The position numbers and the translations under genes are program-made. Of a stretch of 64,000 nt of DNA, positions 1-9,252 are shown piece by piece (the first letter of the stretch is position 1; each line of letters starts with the position of its first letter). This stretch comes from Gilliamella apis (lineage in GTDB: Bacteria; Pseudomonadota; Gammaproteobacteria; Enterobacterales; Orbaceae), in contig NZ_CP132381.1 in NCBI RefSeq assembly GCF_030758615.1, positions 1,674,001 to 1,738,000 of the forward strand, given 5' to 3'. Under the pieces are notes generated by a model. The model saw only the letters and a list, made by a program, of their open reading frames with translations. It made no database searches and was not told where the DNA came from.

Positions 1-1067
1 CATTAGGCTCAAGTTTTACTGCGGCCGGTTTATGTATGCAATATTGGTTCCCACAAGTATCAGTTTGGATTTGGTGCTTAGTTTTCTGTGTAGTGATTTT
101 CTTATTAAATATTATTACTGCACAATTTTTTGCCGAAAGTGAATTTTGGTTTTCCATTATTAAAGTGATTACCATTATTGTATTTATCATCGCTGGTAGT
201 GCGGCTATCTTTGGGTTTATTCCAATGAAAAATAACCTACCTGCCCCATTTTTGCACAATATTACCGAACATGGCTGGTTTCCTAATGGTATTATTCCTA
301 TTGTAATGACCATGGTATCAGTGAATTTCGCATTTTCAGGAACAGAACTTATCGGTATAGCCGCTGGCGAAACCCATCAACCGGAAAAAACCATTCCACT
401 AGCCATCAAAACGACTATTCTACGATTGATTATCTTTTTTGTTGGTACTATTTTTGTGTTAGCAGCCCTATTACCAATGGAACAAGCTGGCGTTATTAAA
501 AGTCCATTTGTTGAAGTATTTGAAAGTATCGGTATTCCTTATGCTGCTGACATTATGAATTTTGTCATTTTAACTGCTATTTTATCCGCAGCTAACTCTG
601 GATTATATGCATCTGGTCGCATGTTATGGTCGCTATCTAATCAAGGTACATTGCCAAAATGCTTTGGTAAATTAAATCCAAAAGGTATTCCAACTACTGC
701 TATTGCCGTTAGTATGATTGGAGGATTATTAGCTTTGTTCTCCAGTGTTATTGCTCCCGATACTGTATTTGTAGGCTTAACGGCAATTTCAGGATTTGCC
801 GTTGTTGCTGTTTGGTTAAGTATTTGTGCTTCACATTACTTTTTTAGAAAACAACTCTCAACATCTGAAATACAATCACTAAAATATAAAGCCCCACTTT
901 ATCCATTAGTGCCAATTTTAGGGTTTATATTATGTTTAATTGCTTGTATTGGACTGGCTTTCGATCCTGAACAACGGATTGCCCTTTATTGTGGTATTCC
1001 ATTTGTAGTGGTTTGCTATATCGCCTATCATATTACCCGAGCTTATCAACAACGAGTAAATCGATAA
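1..1067 (+). CDS. mmuP: S-methylmethionine permease, 5' end outside window
   Basis: This is an APC-superfamily transporter that probably imports S-methylmethionine. The reading frame is open from the first bases (codons start at position 3), so the gene begins before the window; about 354 C-terminal residues are present, and a full-length family member has about 465. Hydrophobic helices run throughout, and the stretches [30 protein letters not shown] and [12 protein letters not shown] are recalled as typical of E. coli MmuP. The stop codon overlaps the start of the next gene (TAATG), which is a methyltransferase that uses the imported compound; this context supports the substrate. The Met at position 36 is internal, not the start. 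Confidence 0.85.
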   Translation, partial: LGSSFTAAGLCMQYWFPQVSVWIWCLVFCVVIFLLNIITAQFFAESEFWFSIIKVITIIVFIIAGSAAIFGFIPMKNNLPAPFLHNITEHGWFPNGIIPIVMTMVSVNFAFSGTELIGIAAGETHQPEKTIPLAIKTTILRLIIFFVGTIFVLAALLPMEQAGVIKSPFVEVFESIGIPYAADIMNFVILTAILSAANSGLYASGRMLWSLSNQGTLPKCFGKLNPKGIPTTAIAVSMIGGLLALFSSVIAPDTVFVGLTAISGFAVVAVWLSICASHYFFRKQLSTSEIQSLKYKAPLYPLVPILGFILCLIACIGLAFDPEQRIALYCGIPFVVVCYIAYHITRAYQQRVNR

Positions 1068-2011
1068 TGTCAAAAGAAAATCCTCTCTCGCAGTTATTAA
1101 ACCAAAATAACTACGTAATTATTGATGGTGCTTTAGCAAGTGAGCTTCAGCGCCGTGGTTGTGATCTTAATGATAGCTTATGGTCAGCTAAAGTATTAAT
1201 TGATCAACCCGATCTAATTAGACAAGTTCATTATGACTATTTTAATGCAGGGGCGGATTGTGCTATTACCGCTAGCTATCAAGCGACACCATTAGGTTTT
1301 GCCCAAAAAGGGATATCACTTGCCGAATCAATAAATTTGATAAAACAAAGTGTAGCACTAGCTCAACAAGCCAAGCAGCAATATCTAGATCAAATTAAGT
1401 CAGATAAGTTATTAGTTATCGCTGGTTCGGTAGGGCCCTACGGAGCCTATTTGGCAGACGGTTCAGAATATACTGGTAATTATCAACTTAGTGAAAATGA
1501 GTTTATTGATTTTCATCAGGCCAGAATGCAAGCACTCATTGAAGCAAAAGTTGATATTTTAGCTTGTGAAACCCTACCCAACTTTGTTGAAATAAAAGCG
1601 TTAGCTAAATTGCTACAACAATATCCAACAATGACAGCATGGTTTTCGTTAACGTTAAAAGATGCCAATCACCTTAGTGATGGAACTCCACTTGTCGAAG
1701 TGATTGATTATCTAAATCAGATTGATCAGGTAGTCAGTATCGGTATTAATTGTATTGCCTTAGAAAAGGTCTCTCTAGCATTAACCGAATTACAAACACT
1801 CACGGCGAAACCTTTAATTGTTTATCCTAATTCAGGTGAGCAATATGATCCAACCACTAAACTATGGCACAAAGATCATCAACATAATTGTAGCTTTGAT
1901 AATCAATTGCCAGTTTGGATCAAGTTAGGGGCCAAATTGATTGGTGGCTGCTGTCAAACAACTCCAAATGATATTGCACAAATTGCTCATTATTTAAAAG
2001 CAGCTAATTAA
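1067..2011 (+). CDS. mmuM: Homocysteine S-methyltransferase
   Basis: It transfers a methyl group from S-methylmethionine (or S-adenosylmethionine) to homocysteine, giving methionine; cytosolic and zinc dependent. The protein has 314 residues, close to the 310 of E. coli MmuM. The zinc ligands are visible: a Cys in GINCIAL near residue 227 and the paired Cys in GGCCQTTP at about 295-296. The N-terminus VIIDGALASELQRRG is typical of the family. The start chosen is the ATG that overlaps the permease stop by one base; a longer frame from 989 would lie inside the permease. Translational coupling with the permease gives a complete S-methylmethionine uptake-and-use unit. Confidence 0.9.
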   Translation: MSKENPLSQLLNQNNYVIIDGALASELQRRGCDLNDSLWSAKVLIDQPDLIRQVHYDYFNAGADCAITASYQATPLGFAQKGISLAESINLIKQSVALAQQAKQQYLDQIKSDKLLVIAGSVGPYGAYLADGSEYTGNYQLSENEFIDFHQARMQALIEAKVDILACETLPNFVEIKALAKLLQQYPTMTAWFSLTLKDANHLSDGTPLVEVIDYLNQIDQVVSIGINCIALEKVSLALTELQTLTAKPLIVYPNSGEQYDPTTKLWHKDHQHNCSFDNQLPVWIKLGAKLIGGCCQTTPNDIAQIAHYLKAAN

Positions 2012-2056
2012 GTATAATCGATAGTTTACATTTATAGCTATAGACCAATAAATCAG

Positions 2057-2100
2057 CACCGTTAATTAAATCGATAAGATAAATTAACGGTGTTTTGTTA
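2057..2100 (+). terminator. Rho-independent terminator after mmuM
   Basis: An 11-bp stem (2057-2067 with 2082-2092) is followed by a T-rich tail. It lies 46 bases after the mmuM stop and ends the mmuPM unit before the convergent PTS operon. Confidence 0.65.
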
Positions 2101-2123
2101 TATAATTAAGAATTTCATAACCT

Positions 2124-2183
2124 AAAAAGCCCCTCTCCTCAAATTTTTTGCTTCAAAAAAGTGCTTTCCTCAAAATTTTTTGG
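2124..2183 (+). repeat. Dispersed intergenic repeat, double copy
   Basis: Two tandem, slightly different copies of a C-rich patch followed by TCCTCAAATTTTTTG (2124-2150 and 2163-2183). The same signature recurs in intergenic DNA at about 46917, 49221, 50053, 51901 (reverse) and 61957. It is not coding here and its function is unknown. Confidence 0.5.
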
Positions 2184-2281
2184 CTCAAATTTAATAATGA
2201 AATATTTATCGTTCTCATTTAAGATTGGAACTACTGTAATAAGTAGAATTTTATCTCAAGGGTGTAAGTTTAGTTTGTATT

Positions 2282-2818
2282 CTATTCAATATTAGCATGA
2301 CGGTTTTTCATTAATTCTGGCGTCTGTTGCAATTCTGTCATTAGACTGTAAACAATGCTGTCATAAGTGAGTAATGATAGTTGTTCAAACGTACTGCCCA
2401 TCGGTTGATTTAGTTCAAGCACTTTTATTGGAATTGCCACAATATTATCCGCTAACTTAGCTAAGCTAGAGTTACCATTGGTAGTAAATAGTATTATTTT
2501 AACGCCAAGTGCTTTTGCTTGATTAGCATAAGCAATTAAGCTTTTGGTTTCACCGGAACTCGATCCTAAAATTAATAAATCACCGACATTTGCTTTTGGT
2601 TTACTAATTTCAGTTATCAAGCTAACATTCAAGCCCAAATGCATTAATCGATTAGCAAATGCCCCAATCATTAACCCAGAGCGACCGGTCCCAGCAAGAA
2701 AGATGTGTTTTGCTGCAATAATGGCATTTTTAAATTGGCTAAGTTGTTCCTCATTGATGGAGCTTACTTGTGCTGATATTTCAGTTAATATTTTTGATAA
2801 TACATCTTTGGTATCCAT
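2282..2818 (-). CDS. SIS-domain sugar isomerase, 6-phospho-3-hexuloisomerase (HxlB) family
   Basis: A 178-residue single SIS-domain protein. The motif FLAGTGRSGLMIGAFANRLMHLG (in two parts, about residues 41-63), the LILGSSSGETKSLI loop and the C-terminal GSTFEQLSLLTYDS segment are those of 6-phospho-3-hexuloisomerases, which interconvert 3-hexulose 6-phosphate and fructose 6-phosphate. It is the last gene of the PTS operon, 10 bases after the epimerase-like gene. No hexulose-6-phosphate synthase (HxlA) is present, so the classical formaldehyde-fixing pathway is unlikely. The likely role, inferred, is aldose/ketose isomerisation of the phosphosugar delivered by the PTS. The exact substrate cannot be read from sequence. 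Confidence 0.75.
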   Translation of the reverse strand: MDTKDVLSKILTEISAQVSSINEEQLSQFKNAIIAAKHIFLAGTGRSGLMIGAFANRLMHLGLNVSLITEISKPKANVGDLLILGSSSGETKSLIAYANQAKALGVKIILFTTNGNSSLAKLADNIVAIPIKVLELNQPMGSTFEQLSLLTYDSIVYSLMTELQQTPELMKNRHANIE

Positions 2819-2828
2819 TATTATTTCC

Positions 2829-3485
2829 CTATTTGATTGCCGCTTTTAATCTTTCTATGTTGCTTTCAAGCGGATTATTGTTAAAGATAAATCCCCCCGA
2901 TACGATACTGTTTGCGCCAGCCGTAACACATGAAGATATGTTTTGATCGCTAATATTGCCATCAACCTGAATATCGTAATGATAATTACCGATTTGTTTT
3001 ATACTTTTCAATTGTTCTATTTTTGGTAACGTAAAAGGTAAAAAACTTTCATTTTTTTGGCCAGGATTGACCGTCATGACTAAAACCTGATCGACCTGAG
3101 GTAATAACAGCTTCAGATTTTCAACTGGTGTACAAGGGTTTATAGCTATACCGACTTTAATATTAATATTACTATTTTTAATTTTATTAATAATATATGA
3201 ATGATGCGCCGTTGCTTCATAATGAAAGGTAATAATATCAGCTTTAGCATCAATAAAATCAACTATGGCTAATTCAGGTTTTTCAACCATTAGATGGCAA
3301 TCTAAAATAAAATCAGTATGCGCTTTTAGATTTTTAACAAAACTAGCATTAAAGCCTAGATTGGGTACATAATGATTATCCATTACATCAATATGTAGTT
3401 GGCGAATACCTAAAGTTTGTAGATTTTCTAGAGTTTCTTTGATCTGATAAAGATCAGAATTAAATAGCGATGGAGACAGTATCAT
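2829..3485 (-). CDS. Ribulose-phosphate 3-epimerase family protein (AlsE/SgcE-like)
   Basis: A 218-residue TIM-barrel epimerase. Family motifs are visible: HIDVMDNHYVPN (about residues 31-42, containing a catalytic/metal Asp), LDCHLMVEKP, VMTVNPG and IQVDGNIS (second catalytic Asp). The phosphate/substrate loop after VNPG differs from housekeeping Rpe (QKNESF instead of FGGQKF), and the usual VDGG is VDGN. The VMTV.PG pattern resembles allulose-6-phosphate epimerase AlsE. It is therefore probably an accessory enzyme acting at C3 of a ketose phosphate, not the pentose-phosphate Rpe. It has a good ribosome site (GGAG) before ATG 3485 and sits between the YjbQ and HxlB-like genes. Confidence 0.75.
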   Translation of the reverse strand: MILSPSLFNSDLYQIKETLENLQTLGIRQLHIDVMDNHYVPNLGFNASFVKNLKAHTDFILDCHLMVEKPELAIVDFIDAKADIITFHYEATAHHSYIINKIKNSNINIKVGIAINPCTPVENLKLLLPQVDQVLVMTVNPGQKNESFLPFTLPKIEQLKSIKQIGNYHYDIQVDGNISDQNISSCVTAGANSIVSGGFIFNNNPLESNIERLKAAIK

Positions 3486-3500
3486 AATTATCTCCTTTTA

Positions 3501-4016
3501 TTAACGACCCATCAGCATAAAATTCACATTACGTTTTCTTTCACGTAGTGCATCCCAATCGACAAAATAAATTCGTCCTAACTGCCCTAATAATGGCTGA
3601 CCATCTTTGATAATTAATACTATTGAAAAATGACCAAACAGTGATGATTTGATATGAGCATCGGTATTTAACATAACCCATTTTTCAGCTGGATAATTAG
3701 GATCACTAAGACTTAAACCAAATTCAACATGCTTTGGACCCGGTGAGTTATATTGATTTTCGCTGGTCATCCGTGGAGCAATTTTTTCTAATGTATTGTT
3801 GATATCAACTTGCAGAAATTCATCACCAAAAAAATTAGTATCGTGCATACATTCTTCAAAAAAAAGTGAACATGTTGTATGGCTAGTAGCTATCGTTAAT
3901 TGACCATTTTGGATATTGGATTGCTTTACAAACTGTTTTAATTGCTCAGTAATATCGTGGTATGAATGCCTACCTGCAACCGTGTTGATTTCAATGGCAT
4001 GATGAATAATATTCAT
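3501..4016 (-). CDS. YjbQ/UPF0047 family protein
   Basis: A 171-residue member of the YjbQ family, recognised from TIATSHTTCSLFFEE (about residues 40-54), the NSPGPKHVEFGLS segment and the C-terminal GQLGRIYFVDWDALRERKRNV. Some relatives have weak thiamine-phosphate synthase activity in vitro, but the true role is unknown. The family core is about 130-140 residues, so this copy is slightly long. It lies between the PTS IIB gene and the epimerase-like gene, all on the same strand, so it probably takes part in the same sugar pathway; this is inference from context only. Confidence 0.75.
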   Translation of the reverse strand: MNIIHHAIEINTVAGRHSYHDITEQLKQFVKQSNIQNGQLTIATSHTTCSLFFEECMHDTNFFGDEFLQVDINNTLEKIAPRMTSENQYNSPGPKHVEFGLSLSDPNYPAEKWVMLNTDAHIKSSLFGHFSIVLIIKDGQPLLGQLGRIYFVDWDALRERKRNVNFMLMGR

Positions 4017-4112
4017 AATAGTTTATTCCTTATTATAGCCCCATCTACTTTGTAGCTAAGCTTCACAAAATAAATGAGGCGATCATTATCAAAACTTAAA
4101 GTTGAATTTAAA

Positions 4113-4397
4113 TTAAATAGCTAAACGCTTTTTCAATTCAGCAAAAAATTCATTTAATCCAACACCAGTAAGTAGTGGTAACCCATTAATTACTTTTGCT
4201 TTAATTGAATCAGGTACAATAGTTGTGCTTACAACCACATCATAAGAGTCAATCTTATTAAGTTCATCAGCAATCTTAGATTGATAAATTTTTACCTGAT
4301 CTGTTAATTTTTCATCACTAAGCCATTTATTCACTTTGCTTACTGCGATAGTCGAAGTTGCATGCCCTGCACCACACATGATAAGTAAATTTTTCAT
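4113..4397 (-). CDS. PTS galactitol-type EIIB component
   Basis: A 94-residue phosphotransferase IIB domain. It receives phosphate from IIA and passes it to the sugar during IIC transport. The phospho-acceptor Cys8 is in LLIMCGAGHATSTIAV, and the Rossmann-like pattern DVVVSTTIVPD follows. Length and motif fit the galactitol (GatB) family. It lies 14 bases downstream of the IIC gene. The next gene (YjbQ) is about 96 bases further down, with no obvious terminator between them. Confidence 0.85.
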   Translation of the reverse strand: MKNLLIMCGAGHATSTIAVSKVNKWLSDEKLTDQVKIYQSKIADELNKIDSYDVVVSTTIVPDSIKAKVINGLPLLTGVGLNEFFAELKKRLAI

Positions 4398-4411
4398 ATT
4401 ATTATTCCCTT

Positions 4412-5749
4412 TTAATACATTTCAATTTTTTTGATTTTGTTGATATAGATAAGCAAGCAAAGAATAACTAACGCTAAACCGATTAGACCAATAAAACCAA
4501 GCTGAGTTAACAACAGTACGAATAAGGTTACTGGCCATAATCCACATAAAATGACAGTAACAATACCAGCAGTACCTACATCGTAATTAGCCAAATGGAA
4601 TACATCAGTAATAACTGGAGCAAGCCATGTTGCCATATATAAGCAGACGACCAAATAGATGGTGCCGCCTAAAATTGAACGAATAATATTCCCTTTGAAA
4701 AACGGTACCATTAAACAGATGCCAAAGGCATAGAAAGCTAAATCACCAAAAGGTAGTACTTTATTACCCGGTAAAATTAAGGCTAATAATAATGAAACAG
4801 GTACCATAATTAACGCAGTTGCCATTACCGCAGGATGACCAACAGTTAACGCAGCATCCATGCCGATGTTAACTTGTTTGCCATTGAGTTTTTTACTGGT
4901 AAATTCACGAGCAGCATCAGCAACTGGAAGTAAGCCTTCCATAAACATTGCAACCATTTTCGGCATAATTTTCATGATTGCAGCAGTTGAAATCGCTAAT
5001 TTACCAATTTGTGGAACATCGTAATTAGCTAAGATGCCAACAACAATACCGATGATTAAACCAATTACCACTGTATCACCGAAAATCCCAAATCGTTTGG
5101 TTAATGTTTCAGAATCAGCATTTAATTTATTTAGTCCTGGAATGCGGTCAAATATCCAATTTAATGGAATTGCAACAATTGCCCCTGATAATGCCATAAG
5201 GTGAGTAACGGCAATACCCGGATATCCAAAGAAGGAACTAATTGGTTTTTGTAAAAGATCAGCTAAAAACCATTGCAACATTACTGCAGTGATACAACCA
5301 ATAATACCAACCCAATATTCACCGGTTACTGAATAAGCCACTAAGCCGAGGAAAATTGCAAACCAGAAGTTCCAGATATCAACGTTTAACGTTCTAGTCC
5401 AACCGAGTGAAATAAATAAAAAGTTAATAATTAATGAAGCAGGAATGAGTAATAATCCCAATGTGGTTGAGAATGCTAACGGGCCACCTACTCCACAACC
5501 AATATCCATGATGCTTAATGACGTTCCATATTGCTCACCCATTTTTTGAATCGCAACACCTAACGTATCTGATAATAAACCAATAACTAAACCAAGACCG
5601 ACAATACCAATACCGACGGTAATACCAGACATCATCGCTTTGGAAAAGCTAACTCTGAAAAACAAGGCGATAATAAAAATGATGATAGGTAAAAAAACGA
5701 CCCCACCTAAATTTATTAGCCATTGAAAAATATTAATGACACTATCCAT
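4412..5749 (-). CDS. PTS galactitol-type EIIC permease
   Basis: A 445-residue integral membrane protein with about ten to twelve hydrophobic segments and the GatC-family features GIGIVGLGLVIGLL near the N-terminus, PGIAVTHLMALSGAIVAIP and GMDAALTVGHPAVMATALIMVP. It forms the sugar channel of the PTS. The start ATG at 5749 has a canonical AAGGAG ribosome site. IIC of this type carries galactitol, but paralogues move several polyols and ketoses; with an epimerase and a hexulose isomerase downstream, a hexitol or rare hexose is the likely cargo (inference). Confidence 0.85.
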   Translation of the reverse strand: MDSVINIFQWLINLGGVVFLPIIIFIIALFFRVSFSKAMMSGITVGIGIVGLGLVIGLLSDTLGVAIQKMGEQYGTSLSIMDIGCGVGGPLAFSTTLGLLLIPASLIINFLFISLGWTRTLNVDIWNFWFAIFLGLVAYSVTGEYWVGIIGCITAVMLQWFLADLLQKPISSFFGYPGIAVTHLMALSGAIVAIPLNWIFDRIPGLNKLNADSETLTKRFGIFGDTVVIGLIIGIVVGILANYDVPQIGKLAISTAAIMKIMPKMVAMFMEGLLPVADAAREFTSKKLNGKQVNIGMDAALTVGHPAVMATALIMVPVSLLLALILPGNKVLPFGDLAFYAFGICLMVPFFKGNIIRSILGGTIYLVVCLYMATWLAPVITDVFHLANYDVGTAGIVTVILCGLWPVTLFVLLLTQLGFIGLIGLALVILCLLIYINKIKKIEMY

Positions 5750-5778
5750 TTGTAACTCCTTAATAAAAATAATCCATC

Positions 5779-6234
5779 CTATTTAACACCAGCGCTATTT
5801 AAAATAGAGATAAATTCGTTAGTTGATTGACATTGTTCTAATAATTTTATTTGCTCCTCATTTTGAAATAAGCCGATTAAATTTTGTAAATTCTCAACTT
5901 GTTCATGTGGTTGCTTCATTGCTAACATGAAAATAAATTTGACCGGTATTTGCTCTTTATCATCGGTCATACCAGAAAAAATCACCGGATTTTTTAGTGA
6001 TGCAAAACAAATTTGTGATTGATTCACTTTTGAGGAATCGGTGTGGGGAATTGCAAAACCAATCGAATTAACTAATAAACCAGTAGGGTATTGCTGTTCT
6101 CTTTCTAAAATACCTGTTAAATAATCTTGTTTAACAATGCCATGTGACAATAACATTTGTGCCATTGTGGTTAAGATCTCTTCTTTGGTTTTTGCCTCAA
6201 TGTTAAATAGGCATAAATGTTGATCAAAGTACAT
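5779..6234 (-). CDS. PTS EIIA component (mannitol/fructose-type fold)
   Basis: A 151-residue IIA domain. The phosphorylated His is about residue 64 in IGFAIPHTDS. It takes phosphate from HPr and gives it to the IIB protein encoded two genes downstream. Its start overlaps the end of the regulator gene by 11 bases, indicating translational coupling. A second IIA-like domain sits at the C-terminus of that regulator, so the operon carries one working and one regulatory IIA. Confidence 0.85.
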   Translation of the reverse strand: MYFDQHLCLFNIEAKTKEEILTTMAQMLLSHGIVKQDYLTGILEREQQYPTGLLVNSIGFAIPHTDSSKVNQSQICFASLKNPVIFSGMTDDKEQIPVKFIFMLAMKQPHEQVENLQNLIGLFQNEEQIKLLEQCQSTNEFISILNSAGVK

Positions 6235-8200
6235 TCTTGATTCCTCTTTGATTATCCAAAAATTGTTTAAGTTGTTTAAAATTTGTGAGATTTTTTAAGG
6301 ATGAAATTGCTTGTTTATTTGAAACAATTTCATAAATTTCGGTAAAAACGTCATTAATGCTATTGATATTGTCTTCGGAAAGACTAACCATAATAATAAT
6401 ACTGACATCAATCATGCCCCATTTTATTGGTCGTTTGAGGGTCATAATTGAGATACTCGATTTAATAACAAACATTGGCGAACCATGCGGTAAAGCAATA
6501 CCGTTTTCGATTGAAGTGTCGCCGATTTCTTCTCGATATAAAACTGAGTCACGATAGTTTTTAGTCACTAAGCCTTTATCTTCTAACTTACTTATCAGCA
6601 AATTAAGACATTCACTTTTATGTTGAATATCAACATTTAATTCAATTAAATCCGCATTGACAAATTTGGCGGTAGATGGGTAATAATTACCTTTGTCTGA
6701 AAAATCGGATTGTTTATTCAAGACATAGTTAGCGTAAGCTTGGATAATATTTTGATAGTCTTGTTTGTTCAACAAAGATGATATTTTGACCATCGGTTTA
6801 TTAATATTTTTGATATCCAGAGTGGTGATGATCAAGTCGACATTACTAAGCTTAGTCGAATTCAGTTTAGCCACAGAATACACTTCAATATTATCTTTAG
6901 ATGGCAAAAATTTGCGGACTTTATTTAAGATTAAATTTGATGATGAACATCCATATTGACAAATAATAACGATGTTATTGGCATCAGCGGCTTTATCTAA
7001 GGCTATTTGGAAATGAATCAACAAAAATGAAATTTCATGATCATTTAAATGAATATCAAATTTACGTTCTAAGTCTGAAAGCGCATACCATAACACACTA
7101 AATAATTTCGAATATTCCTGTTTTATTTCATCTAATATTGGATTAATAATACGAATTTGCTTTTGCAACCGAGTAATCATCGGTGGGAAATGCGACAATA
7201 ATGAGTGAAATAATTTTCCATCACCAGAGAGATCGACACTTTCAATATCGCCTATTTTTTTGATAATTCTGCGAATAATTTGCTCATAAAAACTATCATC
7301 AACAATGACATTTTCATCAATAATGCGATGAGCAAAAAACAATTTACTTAGGTATTTAATATCATTGGTCGAAAACGTCACAGTAAAAGTTAACTCTAAC
7401 GTTTTAGCCAGTTCCGAGGCAATCAAATAAGATTGCATATATCGGATATGATTAAATAAGAAATCACTCTCTTCCGGAATTGAATAACCTAAACACAATC
7501 TTTTTAGCTGAATGGTGATGGATATCAGTAATGAAGATAAATAATGTTCCGAAGATTGTACGACTACCGATTCAAAACGTTCAAATAATAACTGAGTTAT
7601 CTGTTCAAAAGAGTTATCGCCAATAAATGATTTCATCAATTGATTGAGATAATAATCATCTTGTTTATGAATATACAAAGATAAGAAATGTTTAATCGCT
7701 CGTTGAATTTGATTTTCATTACCGTCAATACAAATTCCTTTATGAGTGACATTTAATAGAATATTTTCTTGCTCAAGAGCCCGATTAATAAATTCAATAT
7801 CTTTGTGTAACGATGTTTTACTGACTAAATAATCATCAGATAATTGTTCCAATGATACTGATTCGCTTTTAAGTAAACAGCGTTTTACGATATCTAATCG
7901 ACGGTATTCAGGACTTAAGCGTCGTGATTTTTGATTGAAATAGCTATGACTATTTTTTTGTTCTAAATAGCTAATAATCGGCTCAACATCCGTTTTTTCA
8001 CCTACTAGCATTAGCCCTTTACGGGGAGACTTTTCGATTCGAATATCCGTATTCGGTACCGTTATTAACTGTTCATTTAGTTTTTCAATATCGTAATATA
8101 CAGTTTTAGTTGAAATTGATAATTTTGAACTAAAAAAAGCAGCCGGTTTAAATTCCGATTGGCTAAAAAGTAGTTTAAGTAATTTGATTTGTCGTTCCAT
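6224..8200 (-). CDS. PRD-domain PTS-regulated transcriptional activator (BglG/MtlR-like)
   Basis: A 658-residue regulator. Order of domains: winged HTH (about 1-60), second HTH (about 80-150, EQLSDDYLVSKTSLHKDIEFINR), two PRDs (about 170-280 and 285-400), a IIB-like domain (about 408-500, IVIICQYGCSSSNLILNKV with a Cys) and a IIA-like domain (about 510-650, GIALPHGSPM with the His). In this family phosphorylation of the PRD, IIB and IIA sites by HPr and the cognate PTS controls activation. It is the first gene of the operon it presumably controls; a perfect palindrome and a CRP-like site lie just upstream. Confidence 0.85.
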   Translation of the reverse strand: MERQIKLLKLLFSQSEFKPAAFFSSKLSISTKTVYYDIEKLNEQLITVPNTDIRIEKSPRKGLMLVGEKTDVEPIISYLEQKNSHSYFNQKSRRLSPEYRRLDIVKRCLLKSESVSLEQLSDDYLVSKTSLHKDIEFINRALEQENILLNVTHKGICIDGNENQIQRAIKHFLSLYIHKQDDYYLNQLMKSFIGDNSFEQITQLLFERFESVVVQSSEHYLSSLLISITIQLKRLCLGYSIPEESDFLFNHIRYMQSYLIASELAKTLELTFTVTFSTNDIKYLSKLFFAHRIIDENVIVDDSFYEQIIRRIIKKIGDIESVDLSGDGKLFHSLLSHFPPMITRLQKQIRIINPILDEIKQEYSKLFSVLWYALSDLERKFDIHLNDHEISFLLIHFQIALDKAADANNIVIICQYGCSSSNLILNKVRKFLPSKDNIEVYSVAKLNSTKLSNVDLIITTLDIKNINKPMVKISSLLNKQDYQNIIQAYANYVLNKQSDFSDKGNYYPSTAKFVNADLIELNVDIQHKSECLNLLISKLEDKGLVTKNYRDSVLYREEIGDTSIENGIALPHGSPMFVIKSSISIMTLKRPIKWGMIDVSIIIMVSLSEDNINSINDVFTEIYEIVSNKQAISSLKNLTNFKQLKQFLDNQRGIKNVL

Positions 8201-8294
8201 TACTCAACTCCTTTTTCTAATTGTTGTTGCAATACATTCATAACTTGATGATTTAAAGTATAGTTAGTTAAATAAATAAGACGATTACATTTTT

Positions 8295-8312
8295 TTCCAG
8301 ATTAATCTGGAA
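8295..8312. promoter_or_regulatory. Perfect 18-bp palindrome upstream of PTS operon
   Basis: TTCCAGATTAATCTGGAA is its own reverse complement. It lies about 95 bases before the PRD regulator start and is a good candidate operator for that regulator or the nearby AraC protein. The assignment is inferred from position. Confidence 0.5.
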
Positions 8313-8314
8313 TA

Positions 8315-8336
8315 GAATGTGATCTTAATCAATGTA
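8315..8336 (-). promoter_or_regulatory. CRP-like site upstream of PTS operon
   Basis: TGTGA at 8318-8322, six bases, then TCAAT at 8329-8333: a full left half and three of five bases of the right half of the CRP consensus. It lies next to the palindrome and upstream of a carbohydrate operon, so catabolite activation is plausible. Confidence 0.4.
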
Positions 8337-8426
8337 AAATAATGAGATTGACTGAATATCAAGCTTAAGATGGGGTATTTGTTTTAATGTAGATAACCAA
8401 TAATTGGTGGGTATTGAGATAGAAAC

Positions 8427-9227
8427 TTATTCAGAACGTAACATCTTAGGCGAAATGCCAAAGCGTTTTTTAAAATAATGGGTAAAGCGAGAACCACTAT
8501 CATAACCAACTGATTGAGCAATAGTTAATATTGATTTTTGGGTAGTTTGTAATAAGACCAACCCATAATTTAAACGTACATCTAAAATAATTTGTGATAA
8601 ATTTTGCCCTTCTCGAGCTAAATAACGCCTTAAAGTTGATTCGCTCATTGCAAATTGATCAGCGATAACTCTTAGTTTCCATTTTTTATCAGGTTGTTGG
8701 CTAATCATTTGTCTTATCTGGTAACTGATGCTAGTGTTATTATTGGCTTTAAAAACAATGCCTATTGAGGATAACCTGATTAATAATTCTAAAAATAGAT
8801 GTTTAACTAACATCAAATTCATCCTAGAATCGTTCACTGAGCTATTTATCAATTCAGATTCTATTTGTGATAAACGATTAATAAAATTATCTCTTAAATC
8901 AGTTTCGACTTTAATCTTTTTAAGGGGTTTAGGAATAATTTGTTTATTAGAAGATGCAAATTGATTTAGTAATTCATCATACCAACTAAAACATATTGCT
9001 TGGTAAGGTGTATTATTAATCGACAAATTAGTCATATTCAAAATGGTATTCGCAGGAATAGCAATAATCTGCCCTGCTTTAACACTAAGTGTTTCACCAT
9101 TCCACTCAACTAATTTTTCACCACTAATAACATATACCAGTAACGGCTGACTGTTTTCAATATATTTTAACTTATGGTTACCATGTTGAGTAATATGAAT
9201 AATCTGCCCGATTAATTTAAAATCCAA
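8427..9227 (-). CDS. AraC-family transcriptional regulator
   Basis: A 266-residue protein with an N-terminal cupin-like sensing half (about 1-130; VISGEKLVEWNGETLSV is the sugar-barrel strand pattern) and a C-terminal double HTH (about 170-266; MSESTLRRYLAREGQNLSQIILDVRL and VGYDSGSRFTHYFKKRFGISPKMLR, in parts). It is 25 bases after the PEBP gene on the same strand and upstream of the PTS operon. It could control either neighbour. No ligand can be assigned. Confidence 0.8.
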   Translation of the reverse strand: MDFKLIGQIIHITQHGNHKLKYIENSQPLLVYVISGEKLVEWNGETLSVKAGQIIAIPANTILNMTNLSINNTPYQAICFSWYDELLNQFASSNKQIIPKPLKKIKVETDLRDNFINRLSQIESELINSSVNDSRMNLMLVKHLFLELLIRLSSIGIVFKANNNTSISYQIRQMISQQPDKKWKLRVIADQFAMSESTLRRYLAREGQNLSQIILDVRLNYGLVLLQTTQKSILTIAQSVGYDSGSRFTHYFKKRFGISPKMLRSE

Positions 9228-9252
9228 TTTAGTCTAACCTATTAATTATTGC

